In this document: in pieces, positions 51,514 to 61,414 of the stretch
How the letters are laid out: each line of letters begins with the position of its first letter
Numbering within the stretch: position 1 is the first letter of the stretch
From: CAZAMB01 sp964501365
GTDB lineage: Bacteria > Planctomycetota > Phycisphaerae > UBA1845
Length of the DNA: 64,000 nucleotides
Assembly (NCBI GenBank): GCA_964501365.1
Contig: CAZCST010000004.1
Location: 62,001 to 126,000, forward strand
Reading direction: 5' to 3'
The notes under the pieces: model-generated
What the model was told of the DNA's origin: nothing
What the model saw: the letters and a program-made list of their open reading frames with translations, nothing else
Databases searched by the model: none
Made by a program: the position numbers and the translations under genes

Positions 51514-53583
51514 TTATTGTCCGAGCCAGTCTGCGATGCACCGGGCAACCTCGGCGGCCGTCAACACCGATGTATCTACGATGAACTCAGCCGCGGCCCG
51601 GTACAACGGTTCCCGGATGCGAACCACTTCCTGCATTTCCGTCAGGGCGTCGTGCTGGGTAAGACTTGGCCGGTTGTCGCCGGATTTCTTGTCCAGGGCA
51701 ACCCGGCCCGCAAGTACATCCGCCGGGGCCGAGAGCCAGACAATGCGTGCGACGCGGGCAACCTGCGAAATATTCGCCAAATCCATCACCGCGCCGCCGC
51801 CCATGCTGATGACCATCGGAGAATTTGCACCCGTCGCCGATTGAATTGAATGGGACTCAAGGCGACGGAATTCTTCCTCGCCTTGCTCGGCGAATATCTG
51901 CCTGATGGTCTTGCCGCTTGACGCAATCACCATGTCGTCGATGTCCACGTGTGGCATCCCCAGAATCCGGGCCAGCAACAATCCTACGCTTGTCTTGCCG
52001 CTACCCCGCGCACCAATGAGTGCCACGCAGATGCGTCGAGCTGACCGATGCGCTTCACACTCCAGCCCCATCTCCAACATTTGTGATGCGCTTTTTGTGT
52101 CAGGCGTTTGTCCGGTCCAAAGCGCGAACTGCGTGGCCGCCTGTCGCACGAACATGTCGAGCCCACCCAACGTCGGACACCCAACGGAAATCGCATCAGC
52201 CAGCAGTGTTGTCTTGAGAGGACGGTAAATGAGATCGAACACAACTTTACGGCGACGAAGTGCGGCGGCCGGCATGGGCGACTCGCTCGTTTTCGGCCAC
52301 ATGCCGACCGGAGTGCAATTCACCAGAACTTCGCCGCAACTGTCGAGTCTCTCCGCCCACTCGCGAACCGTCGCGCCCCATTTGGCAAAGTCCTTCGTGG
52401 CATTTGGAGATCGCGCAAACACTGTGACGCGGCAGCCCGATTCGCACAGGCCATAACACACCGCCCGCGCCGCGCCACCTGCTCCCAGCATGTCCACTGA
52501 GAGTCCCGCGAGCTGGTTTCTTTGACGTCCCAGTGCCGCGGCCACCGAATCCACGGCAGCGTAACAGTCGGTGTTGTAGGCGGCTTGAGTCTCTCCGAGC
52601 ACAACCGTGTTGGCGGCGCCGATGCTTCGTGACATGCGGTCGGCGCCTTCGGCGGCCCAATGCAGGGCTTCGACTTTGTGCGGGATCGTGACGCTCAGGC
52701 CACTGACGTTCAGCCACGGCCGGCGCGCGCACTCGGCGAGGAATTGCCCCAGTCCGCCATGTTCCGTGCCGACGCGCAGGGGAACAAACACCGCGTTGCA
52801 GCGATGCTGCTGAAACCAATGATTGAACAGTCGAGGGCTTAGCGAGTGCGCTACGGGATCGCCCGCGACGCCGAAGACTTTTGTGTCAGCGTCGATTCGT
52901 TCCCAGCCAAAGTCGGTGTGCATCTCGTCCGTGCTGTATTGGCCCTGAGCCGTAAGATTCGCTCGATCCAGGGACGCGAAAGTGGCAAACGCGCCCAGCT
53001 TCCTGGCGAGCATGCGCGTCCACGTTCCCGTCTCGCCCATGCAGATCGCGATGACACGCGGTCCATGACGGTGCATCAAATCAAGCGTGTGAAAACTGTT
53101 GGAAATGTGGTGTCCCATGTAGGCGACTTTGGCGACGACTTGCGGACCCTCCTTCAATGTCTCGCCAACCAAGGCTTCAAGGTTCGTCGCCGGCCCATCG
53201 ACAAAGTGAGTCGAAAGAAGGAGTCGGAGGGTTCGGTTAGTGCCAAGGTGCACGTTTGCCGTGCGGCGCAGTTCTGCATTCGCCTGCCACGCCGCAAATT
53301 CGATGTCGATCCAGGCGCCGGTTCCCTGCACAATCTCAAGGGTTCGCATGGCCGCCTGAATTGCGCTTCCCGTGAACCGTCCGCCTTCAGATTGGCTGCG
53401 ACATGTGATGATCCATTTCCTGCCGCGGTGGCTATTCAGAAAGTGCGTCAGATGAGCAGGGGGATCTTGAAGTGAGTCGATTCTCGCCTCGACTGCATCC
53501 GCACCTGCCGCCCAGGCGCGGGAGGCTGACCGCTCAAGGTCTCCGACCGTGTTCGTAAAGACGGATGCGATCAAGATCGTCAT
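51514..53583 (-). CDS. Trifunctional AroD-AroE-AroK fusion (three shikimate-pathway enzymes)
   Basis: 689 residues containing three complete enzymes. Residues 1-230: type I 3-dehydroquinate dehydratase, with VEARIDSL, His126 (LLSTHF) and Schiff-base Lys152 (VVAKVAYM). Residues 232-495: shikimate dehydrogenase, with HSLSPRLFN, Lys303 (TIPHKVEAL), Asp339 (YNTDCYA), and the NADP loop GAGGAAR. Residues 515-689: shikimate kinase, with P-loop GARGSGKT (524-531), DIDD (547-550) and GGGAVMD. The order follows pathway order (steps 3-5). All key catalytic residues I could check are present. AroDE fusions are known; the three-part version is unusual. Confidence 0.93.
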   Translation of the reverse strand: MTILIASVFTNTVGDLERSASRAWAAGADAVEARIDSLQDPPAHLTHFLNSHRGRKWIITCRSQSEGGRFTGSAIQAAMRTLEIVQGTGAWIDIEFAAWQANAELRRTANVHLGTNRTLRLLLSTHFVDGPATNLEALVGETLKEGPQVVAKVAYMGHHISNSFHTLDLMHRHGPRVIAICMGETGTWTRMLARKLGAFATFASLDRANLTAQGQYSTDEMHTDFGWERIDADTKVFGVAGDPVAHSLSPRLFNHWFQQHRCNAVFVPLRVGTEHGGLGQFLAECARRPWLNVSGLSVTIPHKVEALHWAAEGADRMSRSIGAANTVVLGETQAAYNTDCYAAVDSVAAALGRQRNQLAGLSVDMLGAGGAARAVCYGLCESGCRVTVFARSPNATKDFAKWGATVREWAERLDSCGEVLVNCTPVGMWPKTSESPMPAAALRRRKVVFDLIYRPLKTTLLADAISVGCPTLGGLDMFVRQAATQFALWTGQTPDTKSASQMLEMGLECEAHRSARRICVALIGARGSGKTSVGLLLARILGMPHVDIDDMVIASSGKTIRQIFAEQGEEEFRRLESHSIQSATGANSPMVISMGGGAVMDLANISQVARVARIVWLSAPADVLAGRVALDKKSGDNRPSLTQHDALTEMQEVVRIREPLYRAAAEFIVDTSVLTAAEVARCIADWLGQ

Positions 53584-53719
53584 GGGTTGCGGCTGCCTCC
53601 GGGCTTAACGATGACTATAATCGAGCAAACCAAAACCGCAGCATGGTTGTCGGATCGTGCCGCGGAGAAAGAATCGCAATTTGCCTCGTAACGCTCAACC
53701 TCCTCTCTTTTTCGCGGCC

Positions 53720-54565
53720 ATGAACCGCCTTCGCTGGTATTTCCGCTGGCCCATCAAGTGGACCATCTTCGGAATCGCGTACGTTATCGTTTGCTTTCCC
53801 TACCCCAATCTCGTCATCCGACACATTCGCCACTGGAGCAACCCCAATGCGCTGATCGAGCCGGACTGTCCGGCACTCCAGCCCATGGCGCGCGAACTGC
53901 GGGCGCAATTGCCATCCAATCTTTCTGCTGCGGAAACGCTCAGCCAAGTGGAGTCGTTCGTCTACGATCATGTGCCTTACGATTGGGACTGGAACACGTG
54001 GGGGATGGCCGACTACCTGCCTACCGTCGAAGAAGTAGTCCGCATGGGGCGGGAGGATTGCGATGGACGGGCCGTCGTGGCCGCTTCACTACTGAAAAAC
54101 CTCGGTTTTGACGCACGGATCGTGACGGATTTCGCCCATGTCTGGGTGACAACGCCGGAAGGCGAGACGATGGGCCCCGGAGAGACAAAGACGGTCGAAG
54201 TCACCGAAAAAGGAATGAAATTCAACGCGCGAGGCCTGCTGCAAATCCCGCAAATTCTGAGCTATGGAATCGCCGTGTTTCCGCTACCCCGGGAACTGAT
54301 CCTTCTTGGGGTGTTGTGGTTGCTCCTTCTGGGCCGGGCTGGTCCTCTTCGGATGTGTGTTTCGCTTGCGTTTCTGGCTGGCGGATTGCTTTTGCTGCGG
54401 CACGGGGCGGCCAATTACCGCGGCCCGCAACTTTTCATGGAAAATTTGGGATACTTTGCTTTTGGCTTGGGAATGGCCCTGATGGTCGCGGGAAGGGGAA
54501 AGGTCCAGGCTCTAAGAACGGCTCCGGAATCAGAAATGACGCCGGCCAAGGGTAGCTCCGTGTAA
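53720..54565 (+). CDS. Membrane protein with transglutaminase-like domain
   Basis: From ATG 53720 there are 281 residues (a GTG at 53657 would add 21). One helix near 10-30 is followed by a transglutaminase-like papain-fold core: the Cys in MGREDCDGRAVV, the His in DFAHVWVTTP, and an Asp/Glu further on. Three C-terminal hydrophobic helices (PRELILLGVLWLLLLG and following) anchor it. Possible peptidase or amidase acting at the membrane; substrate unknown. It is divergent from the aro fusion. Confidence 0.7.
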   Translation: MNRLRWYFRWPIKWTIFGIAYVIVCFPYPNLVIRHIRHWSNPNALIEPDCPALQPMARELRAQLPSNLSAAETLSQVESFVYDHVPYDWDWNTWGMADYLPTVEEVVRMGREDCDGRAVVAASLLKNLGFDARIVTDFAHVWVTTPEGETMGPGETKTVEVTEKGMKFNARGLLQIPQILSYGIAVFPLPRELILLGVLWLLLLGRAGPLRMCVSLAFLAGGLLLLRHGAANYRGPQLFMENLGYFAFGLGMALMVAGRGKVQALRTAPESEMTPAKGSSV

Positions 54566-54668
54566 TCAATTGTGTGTATTGGTGTGTACCCCTGTTGTTG
54601 CACGAAATCAAATGCTACGCTCTACCGAAGTACCATTTGTAATTCATTTTGCGTGAGGAGGTAATCCC

Positions 54669-56531
54669 ATGAAACATCGACATCGTGTATGGATGGCTGT
54701 CTTGACGCCGCTATGCGTCGCGGGAGTGGCCTTTGGGCAGTTCGATCAAATCGAGAAGCTCAAAAAGCTGGGTAAGTCGGCCCTTGGCGGCGAAGAGGCG
54801 ACCAAGCAGATCGCCTATTTCAAACTGCACGGTCCGCTGGCCGAAACGCCGGTGGATATGCCGCCGTTGTTTGAGCAGCATCCCCCCATGTCGCTTAAGG
54901 GGCTGTTGGAGCGGCTCAAGGAAGCGCGGACGGATTCCAATGTCGTGGCGGTTGTCGTGGATTTGCAAAGTGCGGCACTTGGGCTGGCGCAACTTGAGGA
55001 AGTCCACACGTCCTTGCGACAATTTGCGGCCGTGGATAAACCGGTCTACATCCATGCCGATTCGCTCAGCACCGTCACTTACGCCGCCGCAACGGGCGGT
55101 TCGCACATCAGCATTGTTCCCACGGGTGATTTGTGGCTGACCGGGTTTTATGGCGAGATGCCCTACCTGCGCGGGGCGCTCGACAAGGTCGGCTGGACGC
55201 CGGACATCGAGCATTGCGGCGACTACAAGAACGCCGGCGAAATTTTCACACATACCGGGCCATCCGAACAATCCAAGCAAATGAACAAGTGGCTGCTTGA
55301 CGGTCTCTACGATTCGTTCGTCAAGCGGATCGCCGAAGCGCGCGGCATGACTCCCGAAAAAGTGCGCGACCTGATCGACAAGGGTCCGTACTCGGCCGAA
55401 GAAGCCCTCAAGCTGGGGCTGATCGACGCGGTGCAATACCGCCAGGATTTCGTCGCCGACCTGAAGAAGCGATATGGCGATGAATCCAAATTCGTGACCA
55501 ACTACGGCGAAAAAGACGAGATGGAGGCTCCGGAGGATTTCTTCGGGTTTATGTCGTTTATCATGAGCCTCATGAATCCTTCGCCAAAGGTCTATACGGA
55601 ACCCAGCGTGGCGATTGTGTTTGTCGAGGGGTCCATCCAGACCGGCGAAGCGGAATCGAGCCCGTTCGGCGGAAGCGAGGGCGCATACAGTACGACAATT
55701 CGCAAAGCCTTGGATAAGGCCGCCCAGGATGACACGGTCAAGGCTGTTGTCATGCGCGTGGATTCGCCCGGCGGGTCGGCACTGGCTTCGGAAATCATTC
55801 TTGATTCAGCACGACGCGTCGCCGCCAGGAAACCGCTTGTGGTATCGATGGGTAACGTGGCCGGCAGCGGCGGTTATTATGTGACCTGTGCAGCCTCCAC
55901 GATCTTTGCCGACCCCAATACGATCACTGCGTCGATCGGCGTGCTGTCAGGAAAGATGGTTACGACCGGCATGTGGGACAAAGTCGGGATTAACTGGCAT
56001 GCCAACGAACGCGGCAAGCGGGCGGGTATGATGAGTTCGTCCGAGCCGTTCAACGACGACGAGCGTCAAGCGATCCGAAAATATATGAATACCGTTTATG
56101 ACGTGTTCAAGGGGCACGTGGCCAAGGCCCGCGAAGGAAAGCTAACCAAGCCACTGGATCAGATGACGGGCGGTCGGGTGTTCACAGGAAAGCAGGCGCT
56201 GGAGCTTGGGCTGGTGGATAAGCTCGGCGGGCTTGAGGATACGATCAAGTTTGCGGCGGAGAAAGCCGGATTGGGTCAATACGATATCCGCGTCATTCCC
56301 GAACCGGCAAGCCTTTTCGACATGTTCAAGGAAAAGAGCCATGATGACGTGACGGCGTCGATCGCCGCTGCGGGTCTTCTTGATATGCCCATCGCGCGAA
56401 ATCTTTTGCCGGTGCTTGGCAAGACCGACGCGTTGCGGGTTCGGGCCGTCCTAAGGCAGCTCCAGCTTCTCTCGACGCTGCAAAAGGAGAGCATCCTCCT
56501 CGCTACGCCGGGCGAGATGGTCATTCAATAG
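54669..56531 (+). CDS. sppA: Signal peptide peptidase SppA, 67-kDa type
   Basis: 620 residues with a Sec signal peptide (MKHRHRVWMAVLTPLCVAGVAFGQ) rather than the usual membrane anchor. It has two tandem ClpP-like domains, as in E. coli SppA. The catalytic pair is split between them: Lys187 in GDYKNAGE (first half) and Ser400 in GNVAGSGGYYV (second half). It degrades cleaved signal peptides. There is a ribosome site (GAGGAGG) before ATG 54669. Unlike the enteric protein, it may be periplasmic or lipid-associated. Confidence 0.9.
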   Translation: MKHRHRVWMAVLTPLCVAGVAFGQFDQIEKLKKLGKSALGGEEATKQIAYFKLHGPLAETPVDMPPLFEQHPPMSLKGLLERLKEARTDSNVVAVVVDLQSAALGLAQLEEVHTSLRQFAAVDKPVYIHADSLSTVTYAAATGGSHISIVPTGDLWLTGFYGEMPYLRGALDKVGWTPDIEHCGDYKNAGEIFTHTGPSEQSKQMNKWLLDGLYDSFVKRIAEARGMTPEKVRDLIDKGPYSAEEALKLGLIDAVQYRQDFVADLKKRYGDESKFVTNYGEKDEMEAPEDFFGFMSFIMSLMNPSPKVYTEPSVAIVFVEGSIQTGEAESSPFGGSEGAYSTTIRKALDKAAQDDTVKAVVMRVDSPGGSALASEIILDSARRVAARKPLVVSMGNVAGSGGYYVTCAASTIFADPNTITASIGVLSGKMVTTGMWDKVGINWHANERGKRAGMMSSSEPFNDDERQAIRKYMNTVYDVFKGHVAKAREGKLTKPLDQMTGGRVFTGKQALELGLVDKLGGLEDTIKFAAEKAGLGQYDIRVIPEPASLFDMFKEKSHDDVTASIAAAGLLDMPIARNLLPVLGKTDALRVRAVLRQLQLLSTLQKESILLATPGEMVIQ

Positions 56532-56853
56532 TTGATGAGCGAGCCGCAGACTTCAGTGGTCGCGGATGTCGGGCTTGAAGTCGGTTGGTTCGTGTAACCC
56601 AGCTCCGAAGGGTGGAATTTGTGTGCCAATTCCATCCTTGTTTGTCCGAAGTTGCGATATTATAGGACGTTTCGCAGGCGTCAAATAAATAACTTTTCTG
56701 CTAGGCAAGGCCGAAAGAACACCGTAGGATGGAAACCCCATTCTGGCAGGCACGGCACTCAGGCCGAGCACGCTGGAAGGGTGAATACGCAAGCGGAACA
56801 ATCGAAAACCGAGTTGTGAGTTGTTACGGAATCAAAGTAGATAGGAGTAGCGG
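56532..56853. other. Intergenic region before rpsU
   Basis: About 320 bases with a TATTAT-like -10 box near 56658 but no well-spaced -35. A GATAGGAG ribosome site lies just before rpsU. No gene or structured RNA was identified. Confidence 0.4.
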
Positions 56854-57072
56854 GTGATCAAAGTCAGGCCACGCGGGAACGAGTCGGTGCAGCAGTTGCT
56901 CAAGCGCTTCAAGCGCCTCTGCCAGAGAGAGGGCCTCATTCGTGACATGAAGCGTCACAGCTATTATGAGAAGCCCTCGGAGCGCCGCCGCCGCCAGTCT
57001 CGCAAGGTTGTCCGCAAGGACATACTGCCCATGGGCACCGAAACAACGCGGCCTCCAAGAACCGCCCGCTAA
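56854..57072 (+). CDS. rpsU: Ribosomal protein S21
   Basis: 72 residues, a typical size, with the family signature FKRLCQREGLIRDMKRHSYYEKPSERRRR and a basic C-terminus. S21 joins the small subunit near the mRNA exit platform. Start codon is ATG or GTG at 56854, preceded by TAGGAG. The gene is single and has its own strong terminator. Confidence 0.95.
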   Translation: MIKVRPRGNESVQQLLKRFKRLCQREGLIRDMKRHSYYEKPSERRRRQSRKVVRKDILPMGTETTRPPRTAR

Positions 57073-57093
57073 ACAAGAAAAATAGATATCCAG

Positions 57094-57120
57094 AAGGCGG
57101 ATGTAATCCGCCTTTTTTTT
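57094..57120 (+). terminator. Terminator of rpsU
   Basis: Perfect nine-pair stem (AAGGCGGAT / ATCCGCCTT), GTA loop, eight T. The start region of the next gene follows closely. Confidence 0.95.
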
Positions 57121-57178
57121 GCGCCCAACCGGGCCGCGAAATCCAATTCGCGCAAACCCAATAAGGAGTGAATTCACA

Positions 57179-57961
57179 GTGAGCTCCAAACCCGTCGCTC
57201 TCGTCACTGGTGGTTCTCGCGGCATCGGGCGCGCCATCTGCGTGGAACTCGCCCGCTCTGACTACAACGTCGTCATCAACTTTAACGAGAATTTTGGCGC
57301 AGCCGAAGAAACGCGCGGGCTGGTCGAGGACCTCGGCGCCGTCGGTGAAATGTGCCAGGCCGACATCACCTCCAAATCTGACCGCGAGCTGCTCGTCGAA
57401 TTCAGTCTGGAGAGGTTTGGTCGCATTGATCTTCTGGTCAACAATGCCGGAATTGCCCCGCCGGTGCGTCAGGACGTGCTCGAAACCACAGAGGAGAGCT
57501 TTGACCGGATCATGGAGGGCAATCTGCGATCTCCTTATTTCCTCACGCAAATTGTCGCACGGCGGATGATCGAGCTCATCAACGCGAAGTCCATTGATCG
57601 CGCCATGATCGTCAACATCTCTTCATTGCGTTCCTACACTGCCGCCCGTAACTACGGTGAGTACTGCCTGAGCAAGGCCGGCGTCAGCATGATGACCAGG
57701 CTCTTCGCCGTTCGGCTCGCCGAACACGGCATCAATGTCTACGAGGTCTGCCCTGGGATCATCGAAACCGACATGACTTCGAGCGACGCGACGCGGGAAT
57801 ATTACAACACGCGCATCGCCAAGGGTATGAACCCCATCAACCGCTGGGGCAAACCGAAGGAGGTGGCCCTGGCCGTCAGCGCCATAGCCAAAGGGCATTT
57901 TCCCTTCTCCACCGGTGCTGTCTTCGACGTCGATGGCGGCTGGCATCTTCGGCACCTTTAG
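57179..57961 (+). CDS. Short-chain dehydrogenase/reductase, FabG-like
   Basis: The GTG at 57179 with AAGGAG ten bases upstream gives 260 residues. SDR landmarks are VTGGSRGIGRA (cofactor, NADPH-type by position), NNAG, catalytic Ser in NISSL, and YxxxK in YCLSK. It reduces a carbonyl group, most plausibly a 3-oxoacyl chain or sugar ketone; the substrate cannot be determined. It is convergent with the VWA gene; the terminator between them reads into the minus strand. Confidence 0.85.
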   Translation: MSSKPVALVTGGSRGIGRAICVELARSDYNVVINFNENFGAAEETRGLVEDLGAVGEMCQADITSKSDRELLVEFSLERFGRIDLLVNNAGIAPPVRQDVLETTEESFDRIMEGNLRSPYFLTQIVARRMIELINAKSIDRAMIVNISSLRSYTAARNYGEYCLSKAGVSMMTRLFAVRLAEHGINVYEVCPGIIETDMTSSDATREYYNTRIAKGMNPINRWGKPKEVALAVSAIAKGHFPFSTGAVFDVDGGWHLRHL

Positions 57962-57974
57962 AATCCATTCGCGC

Positions 57975-58007
57975 AAAAAAAAGTACGTCCCGACTGCCGG
58001 GACGTAC
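57975..58007 (-). terminator. Terminator of the VWA/TadG-like gene (minus strand)
   Basis: Ten-pair stem (GTACGTCCCG / CGGGACGTAC) with a five-base loop and an A-run on the plus strand that is a T-run for minus-strand transcription. Confidence 0.9.
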
Positions 58008-58045
58008 TCCTAGGGAAATCGCTCCGAAGAGCGTGAGGCACACAA

Positions 58046-59833
58046 TTATTGAATGAGCTGCACCGGTCGTTTCGCGCTAAGGATGTTGAGAATTTGATCC
58101 AACTGGGCGCTGTACTGCTGAATGCTGCCCTCGGCGTGAAAGTGTTCGCCGTCGCCAAGTTCCGCGATGCGGTCCATGAAGGACCGGTCAGGCTCCGAGC
58201 CGACGCTCACCGCATAGATTCTAAATCCACGCCGAGTCGCCTCCTTGGCCATGTCCCACGCATACTGCTTCGCGGCCCCCAGGTTGTAGTCGCCCTCCTT
58301 ATCGATGTTGGCGATGCCGTCCGTGTAGAGGATGATGATCTTCTTAGAAAACTTGCGTGCGCGCGAGCTGCTCAATTCTTCAATGGCGCGTTCGAGGCCG
58401 GCTCCGATGTTCGTGTAGTGCCCGTACTCCGCGGCCTGCAATTCGCTCAGACGCTGGGACACCTGTTCAAAATCACTGGTGAGATTGACCTCGTGCTTCC
58501 CGATCGTGCTGTAGCATTCCAGGGAAATTTGATCCTGTGATTCCATTTCGCTGAGCATGGACATCATATGACTGACGCCGTCCTTGACGGCCTGCATCGG
58601 CTGCGTGGGAACGTCGGCCAGTTCAATCGATTCTCCAGGTTCCGGGCGTTCTTCAAGCAGATAGTTGATAAACGTCTTGACGCCATAGCGGTATTGGAAG
58701 GCGGAGTTGGCGTGGTACATGGTATTGTTGGTGCTCATCATGTAATCGCGAATCCAGCTGAGCCAGATGGCTGACGAGTCGGCAGGCGTTCGGCCCATGA
58801 TGGTCTCGCTCCAGACCATCTCCGAATTGTTGATGCTGGAATTGGCGTTGCCGGCCGGCTGGCTCACCTTGGACCAGCGCCCGCCCGGAAGTCCGCTGTT
58901 CCACGTCGCCAGCCCAAGCGCGACGGCAACGCGCATCGGATAGGTTGATGTCGAATCCGAGGAGCCGCTTTGCATGATGGCCGCAATCTCTGCCGGCGAA
59001 TATTTCTGGTCGGTCAAGTAGGCCGAAAGAGTCGCATTCGTCCAATTCTGGCGGTACGGAAGACTTACCAGGCCTTGATCGGTCGTCGGGTTGTAATTGG
59101 GATTCACCACGAGCGTTCCATAGCCCAGTCTCTTCATGAAGCCCCATCCAGGGCCGGCCGCTTGTCGAAGATCATTTCCAGGAAGCGGATCGCCCGGCCC
59201 CCAAACCGTGCCGATTTCTCCGAAACCGCCCGGCAGAGCATCCCACACCTCATGCATGTTGATTGTTGTTGTACGGTACTTGCGCAGTTCGCTGTCGTCG
59301 GTATGAGACGCTGAGAGATCGGCGACGAGCGCCATGTCGCGCGGAATCATTCCCGCGACCGCCGACGCGCTCACGCTGGTGTTGTTGCGGCCAAAAATAC
59401 CCGCGAAAAACAATCCCAGCGGTCCATTGGGCGAGTCTTCGGAAAGGCGAACATTCACCCGCACTGCGTCAGGCTGAAAGTCTATTGGGTGAAATGTGTA
59501 TTGGCCGCCGCTCAGGCGGGATCGTAAGAACGAAACGTCCTGTGTCTCGACCGTGACGGTCTTTCCCAGGACGGGATTCAATTTGACGAATTCCTTTGCC
59601 GTCGTGAGTGCTTCCCCCTCGGGATTTTCCAGGTCGTACTCGCTGAGGACGGCCGCCGCTGCGAGGGCAGCCGAATCCGCCGATCGTTGCAGGTCGGTGC
59701 GGGCGTTGTACATCAGTCCCACGTCAACAGTCAGTGCCGCAAAACCCAGTAGAACAATCATGCAAACGGCAACCAGAACGACCACCGCGCCCCGGCGCCG
59801 GGCGCATCCGAGTGCAACCCGTCGAGTGAACAT
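58046..59833 (-). CDS. TadG-like protein with von Willebrand factor A domain
   Basis: ATG 59833 with AAAGGGG upstream gives 595 residues. The N-terminal Tad_N segment (RRRGAVVVLVAVCMIVLLGFAALTVDVGLMYNARTDLQRSADSAALAAA) is characteristic of Flp/Tad pilus assembly proteins. The C-terminal part resembles a VWA domain (KIIILYTDGIANIDKEGDYNLG), with DGI metal-site-like residues. Membrane-anchored, probably facing the periplasm. No other tad genes are adjacent. Confidence 0.82.
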   Translation of the reverse strand: MFTRRVALGCARRRGAVVVLVAVCMIVLLGFAALTVDVGLMYNARTDLQRSADSAALAAAAVLSEYDLENPEGEALTTAKEFVKLNPVLGKTVTVETQDVSFLRSRLSGGQYTFHPIDFQPDAVRVNVRLSEDSPNGPLGLFFAGIFGRNNTSVSASAVAGMIPRDMALVADLSASHTDDSELRKYRTTTINMHEVWDALPGGFGEIGTVWGPGDPLPGNDLRQAAGPGWGFMKRLGYGTLVVNPNYNPTTDQGLVSLPYRQNWTNATLSAYLTDQKYSPAEIAAIMQSGSSDSTSTYPMRVAVALGLATWNSGLPGGRWSKVSQPAGNANSSINNSEMVWSETIMGRTPADSSAIWLSWIRDYMMSTNNTMYHANSAFQYRYGVKTFINYLLEERPEPGESIELADVPTQPMQAVKDGVSHMMSMLSEMESQDQISLECYSTIGKHEVNLTSDFEQVSQRLSELQAAEYGHYTNIGAGLERAIEELSSSRARKFSKKIIILYTDGIANIDKEGDYNLGAAKQYAWDMAKEATRRGFRIYAVSVGSEPDRSFMDRIAELGDGEHFHAEGSIQQYSAQLDQILNILSAKRPVQLIQ

Positions 59834-60179
59834 GTCGTGCCCCTTTCTAATCCCCGCGACAAGAGAGTCGACACCAGTGTCGATCGAGATGTCGCGACTT
59901 CCCCCAATGAGCTCGCCGAATCGGACAGTCAATGGCGAGCAAAATCAGTCTTTTGATCGATTACGCGGAAGTGATTTCCCCATGAGGCTCGAACGGTTGA
60001 TGGTTCGTTCGCCGCCTCGCCATACTATAGCGTGGCGGGATATGCAAGGCGAATCGACGAAAAAATCTGCGGAAGTCCTCTAACCAAAGGGCCAATAAAT
60101 CCAAACGGGCGTGCTTCGTGATGCACTGCTGATCCGATCATCCTTCGCAGGACATGGCGACGGTTGTTTTCATGCGTCG
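59834..60179. other. Intergenic region, nothing recognised
   Basis: About 346 bases between two minus-strand genes. It presumably holds the VWA gene promoter. No RNA or gene seen. Confidence 0.4.
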
Positions 60180-60761
60180 CTACCAGAGACCGGGAACAAA
60201 TCGTTTCGTTTTCATCCGGTATGCCGCGTACTCGTCGCCGAATTCTTCGAGCATCATCCGTTCCTCAGCTCCAAGTCGAAGCGCGACGAGAATTCCGAAG
60301 GTGATCAAATAGGACGGCCCCGCGATCCAATTGGGAAGCACGAGCAACTGGCCAATGGAGTACAGCAGGAGGGCGGAATACATCGGATGACGAATCCGTC
60401 GATAGACGCCGTGTACGACAAGGCGATGTTGTTCACGGACCTGAAGAGTGATGGACCAGTTCGTACCCAGGTCCGCGTGAGAGCGGTGGAAGAGCCAGAG
60501 CCCGGCCACGAAGCAAACGATGCCCGCAACGAGCGGACCTGGCCGCAGTGCGTATTCCGCGAACCAGAATATCGGGGAGACCACCCACAGCAGCGGCACG
60601 AAAAACCCGAGCATCGCGAGGGTCACAAGGATGACCTCCAGCGTTCCCTTGCAATCCCTGATCACCCTGATTCCGCGGCTTCGCTGGCCGTGCGGAGCTC
60701 GAATGGCGATCATTGCGATGCTGGCCGCGACAATCACGACCTTGGCAATCCACGGACCCAT
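60180..60761 (-). CDS. Isoprenylcysteine-methyltransferase-family membrane protein
   Basis: 193 residues with about four hydrophobic helices. The C-terminus has the ICMT/PEMT signature (LVVHGVYRRIRHPMYSALLL and LGAEERMMLEEFGDEYAAYR) that binds S-adenosylmethionine. Many bacterial members are uncharacterised methyltransferases of lipids or small thiols. The gene starts 14 bases after tdk and is likely in the same operon. Confidence 0.82.
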   Translation of the reverse strand: MGPWIAKVVIVAASIAMIAIRAPHGQRSRGIRVIRDCKGTLEVILVTLAMLGFFVPLLWVVSPIFWFAEYALRPGPLVAGIVCFVAGLWLFHRSHADLGTNWSITLQVREQHRLVVHGVYRRIRHPMYSALLLYSIGQLLVLPNWIAGPSYLITFGILVALRLGAEERMMLEEFGDEYAAYRMKTKRFVPGLW

Positions 60762-60775
60762 GTTTCACGCCATCT

Positions 60776-61306
60776 TCATGCAACGACGGGCTCGCGCCAG
60801 CAACGTTGACATCGAGGTTCGTAGTGCGAAGGATCGACGACCATGTTGCCGTTTACGACGGGCGTCAACCGTTGTGTCCGATTGGCGACCCCTCCGCACT
60901 GTGCGCATGCGGCCGACTTCATCACACACTCCGCCGCCGCTTCGCGAAGCAACTCGTTCATGCGGAACGATCGACCCCAGCTGTCCGGCTCGAGGGACGT
61001 GAGCACCACATTCAATCCACGCCGGTTCAACCCTTCGATCACTTCGACCAATTCGACATCAAAGAAATGACCTTCATCAATGGCCACGATCTGTGTTTTC
61101 GGCCCGATGAGATTCAGGATCTCTCTTGCACAGGAAACCGGGGTTGCCGGGAGCGCTTGTCCGCCATGACTCATGATCGCGTCGCGCCCAAATCGAGTAT
61201 CAATCGAATGTTTGATCGCCAGCACACTTTCCGCCGGATATCGTTCGACCCGCAATATGAGCTCGGTGGTCTTTCCGCTGAACATGCATCCAAGAATCAG
61301 CGACAT
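60776..61306 (-). CDS. tdk: Thymidine kinase
   Basis: I start at ATG 61306 (176 residues); the frame extends to 61393. The P-loop CMFSGKTTEL, DEGHFF (catalytic Glu and Mg-binding Asp), a lasso-region RTQRLTPVV, and the structural zinc Cys pairs CAQC and CQRC are in the expected order. It phosphorylates thymidine in the salvage of pyrimidine nucleosides. It lies 108 bases downstream of aroF on the same strand. Confidence 0.93.
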   Translation of the reverse strand: MSLILGCMFSGKTTELILRVERYPAESVLAIKHSIDTRFGRDAIMSHGGQALPATPVSCAREILNLIGPKTQIVAIDEGHFFDVELVEVIEGLNRRGLNVVLTSLEPDSWGRSFRMNELLREAAAECVMKSAACAQCGGVANRTQRLTPVVNGNMVVDPSHYEPRCQRCWREPVVA

Positions 61307-61414
61307 AACGCCACATGGTAGATTGCTCCGCTCAGTCGCGTAAGGATGCTGTTGTTGCAACGGAATAGGGGGCACATGCCTATTGTGACGCACGGGGACC
61401 TATGCCGAAAGGGG

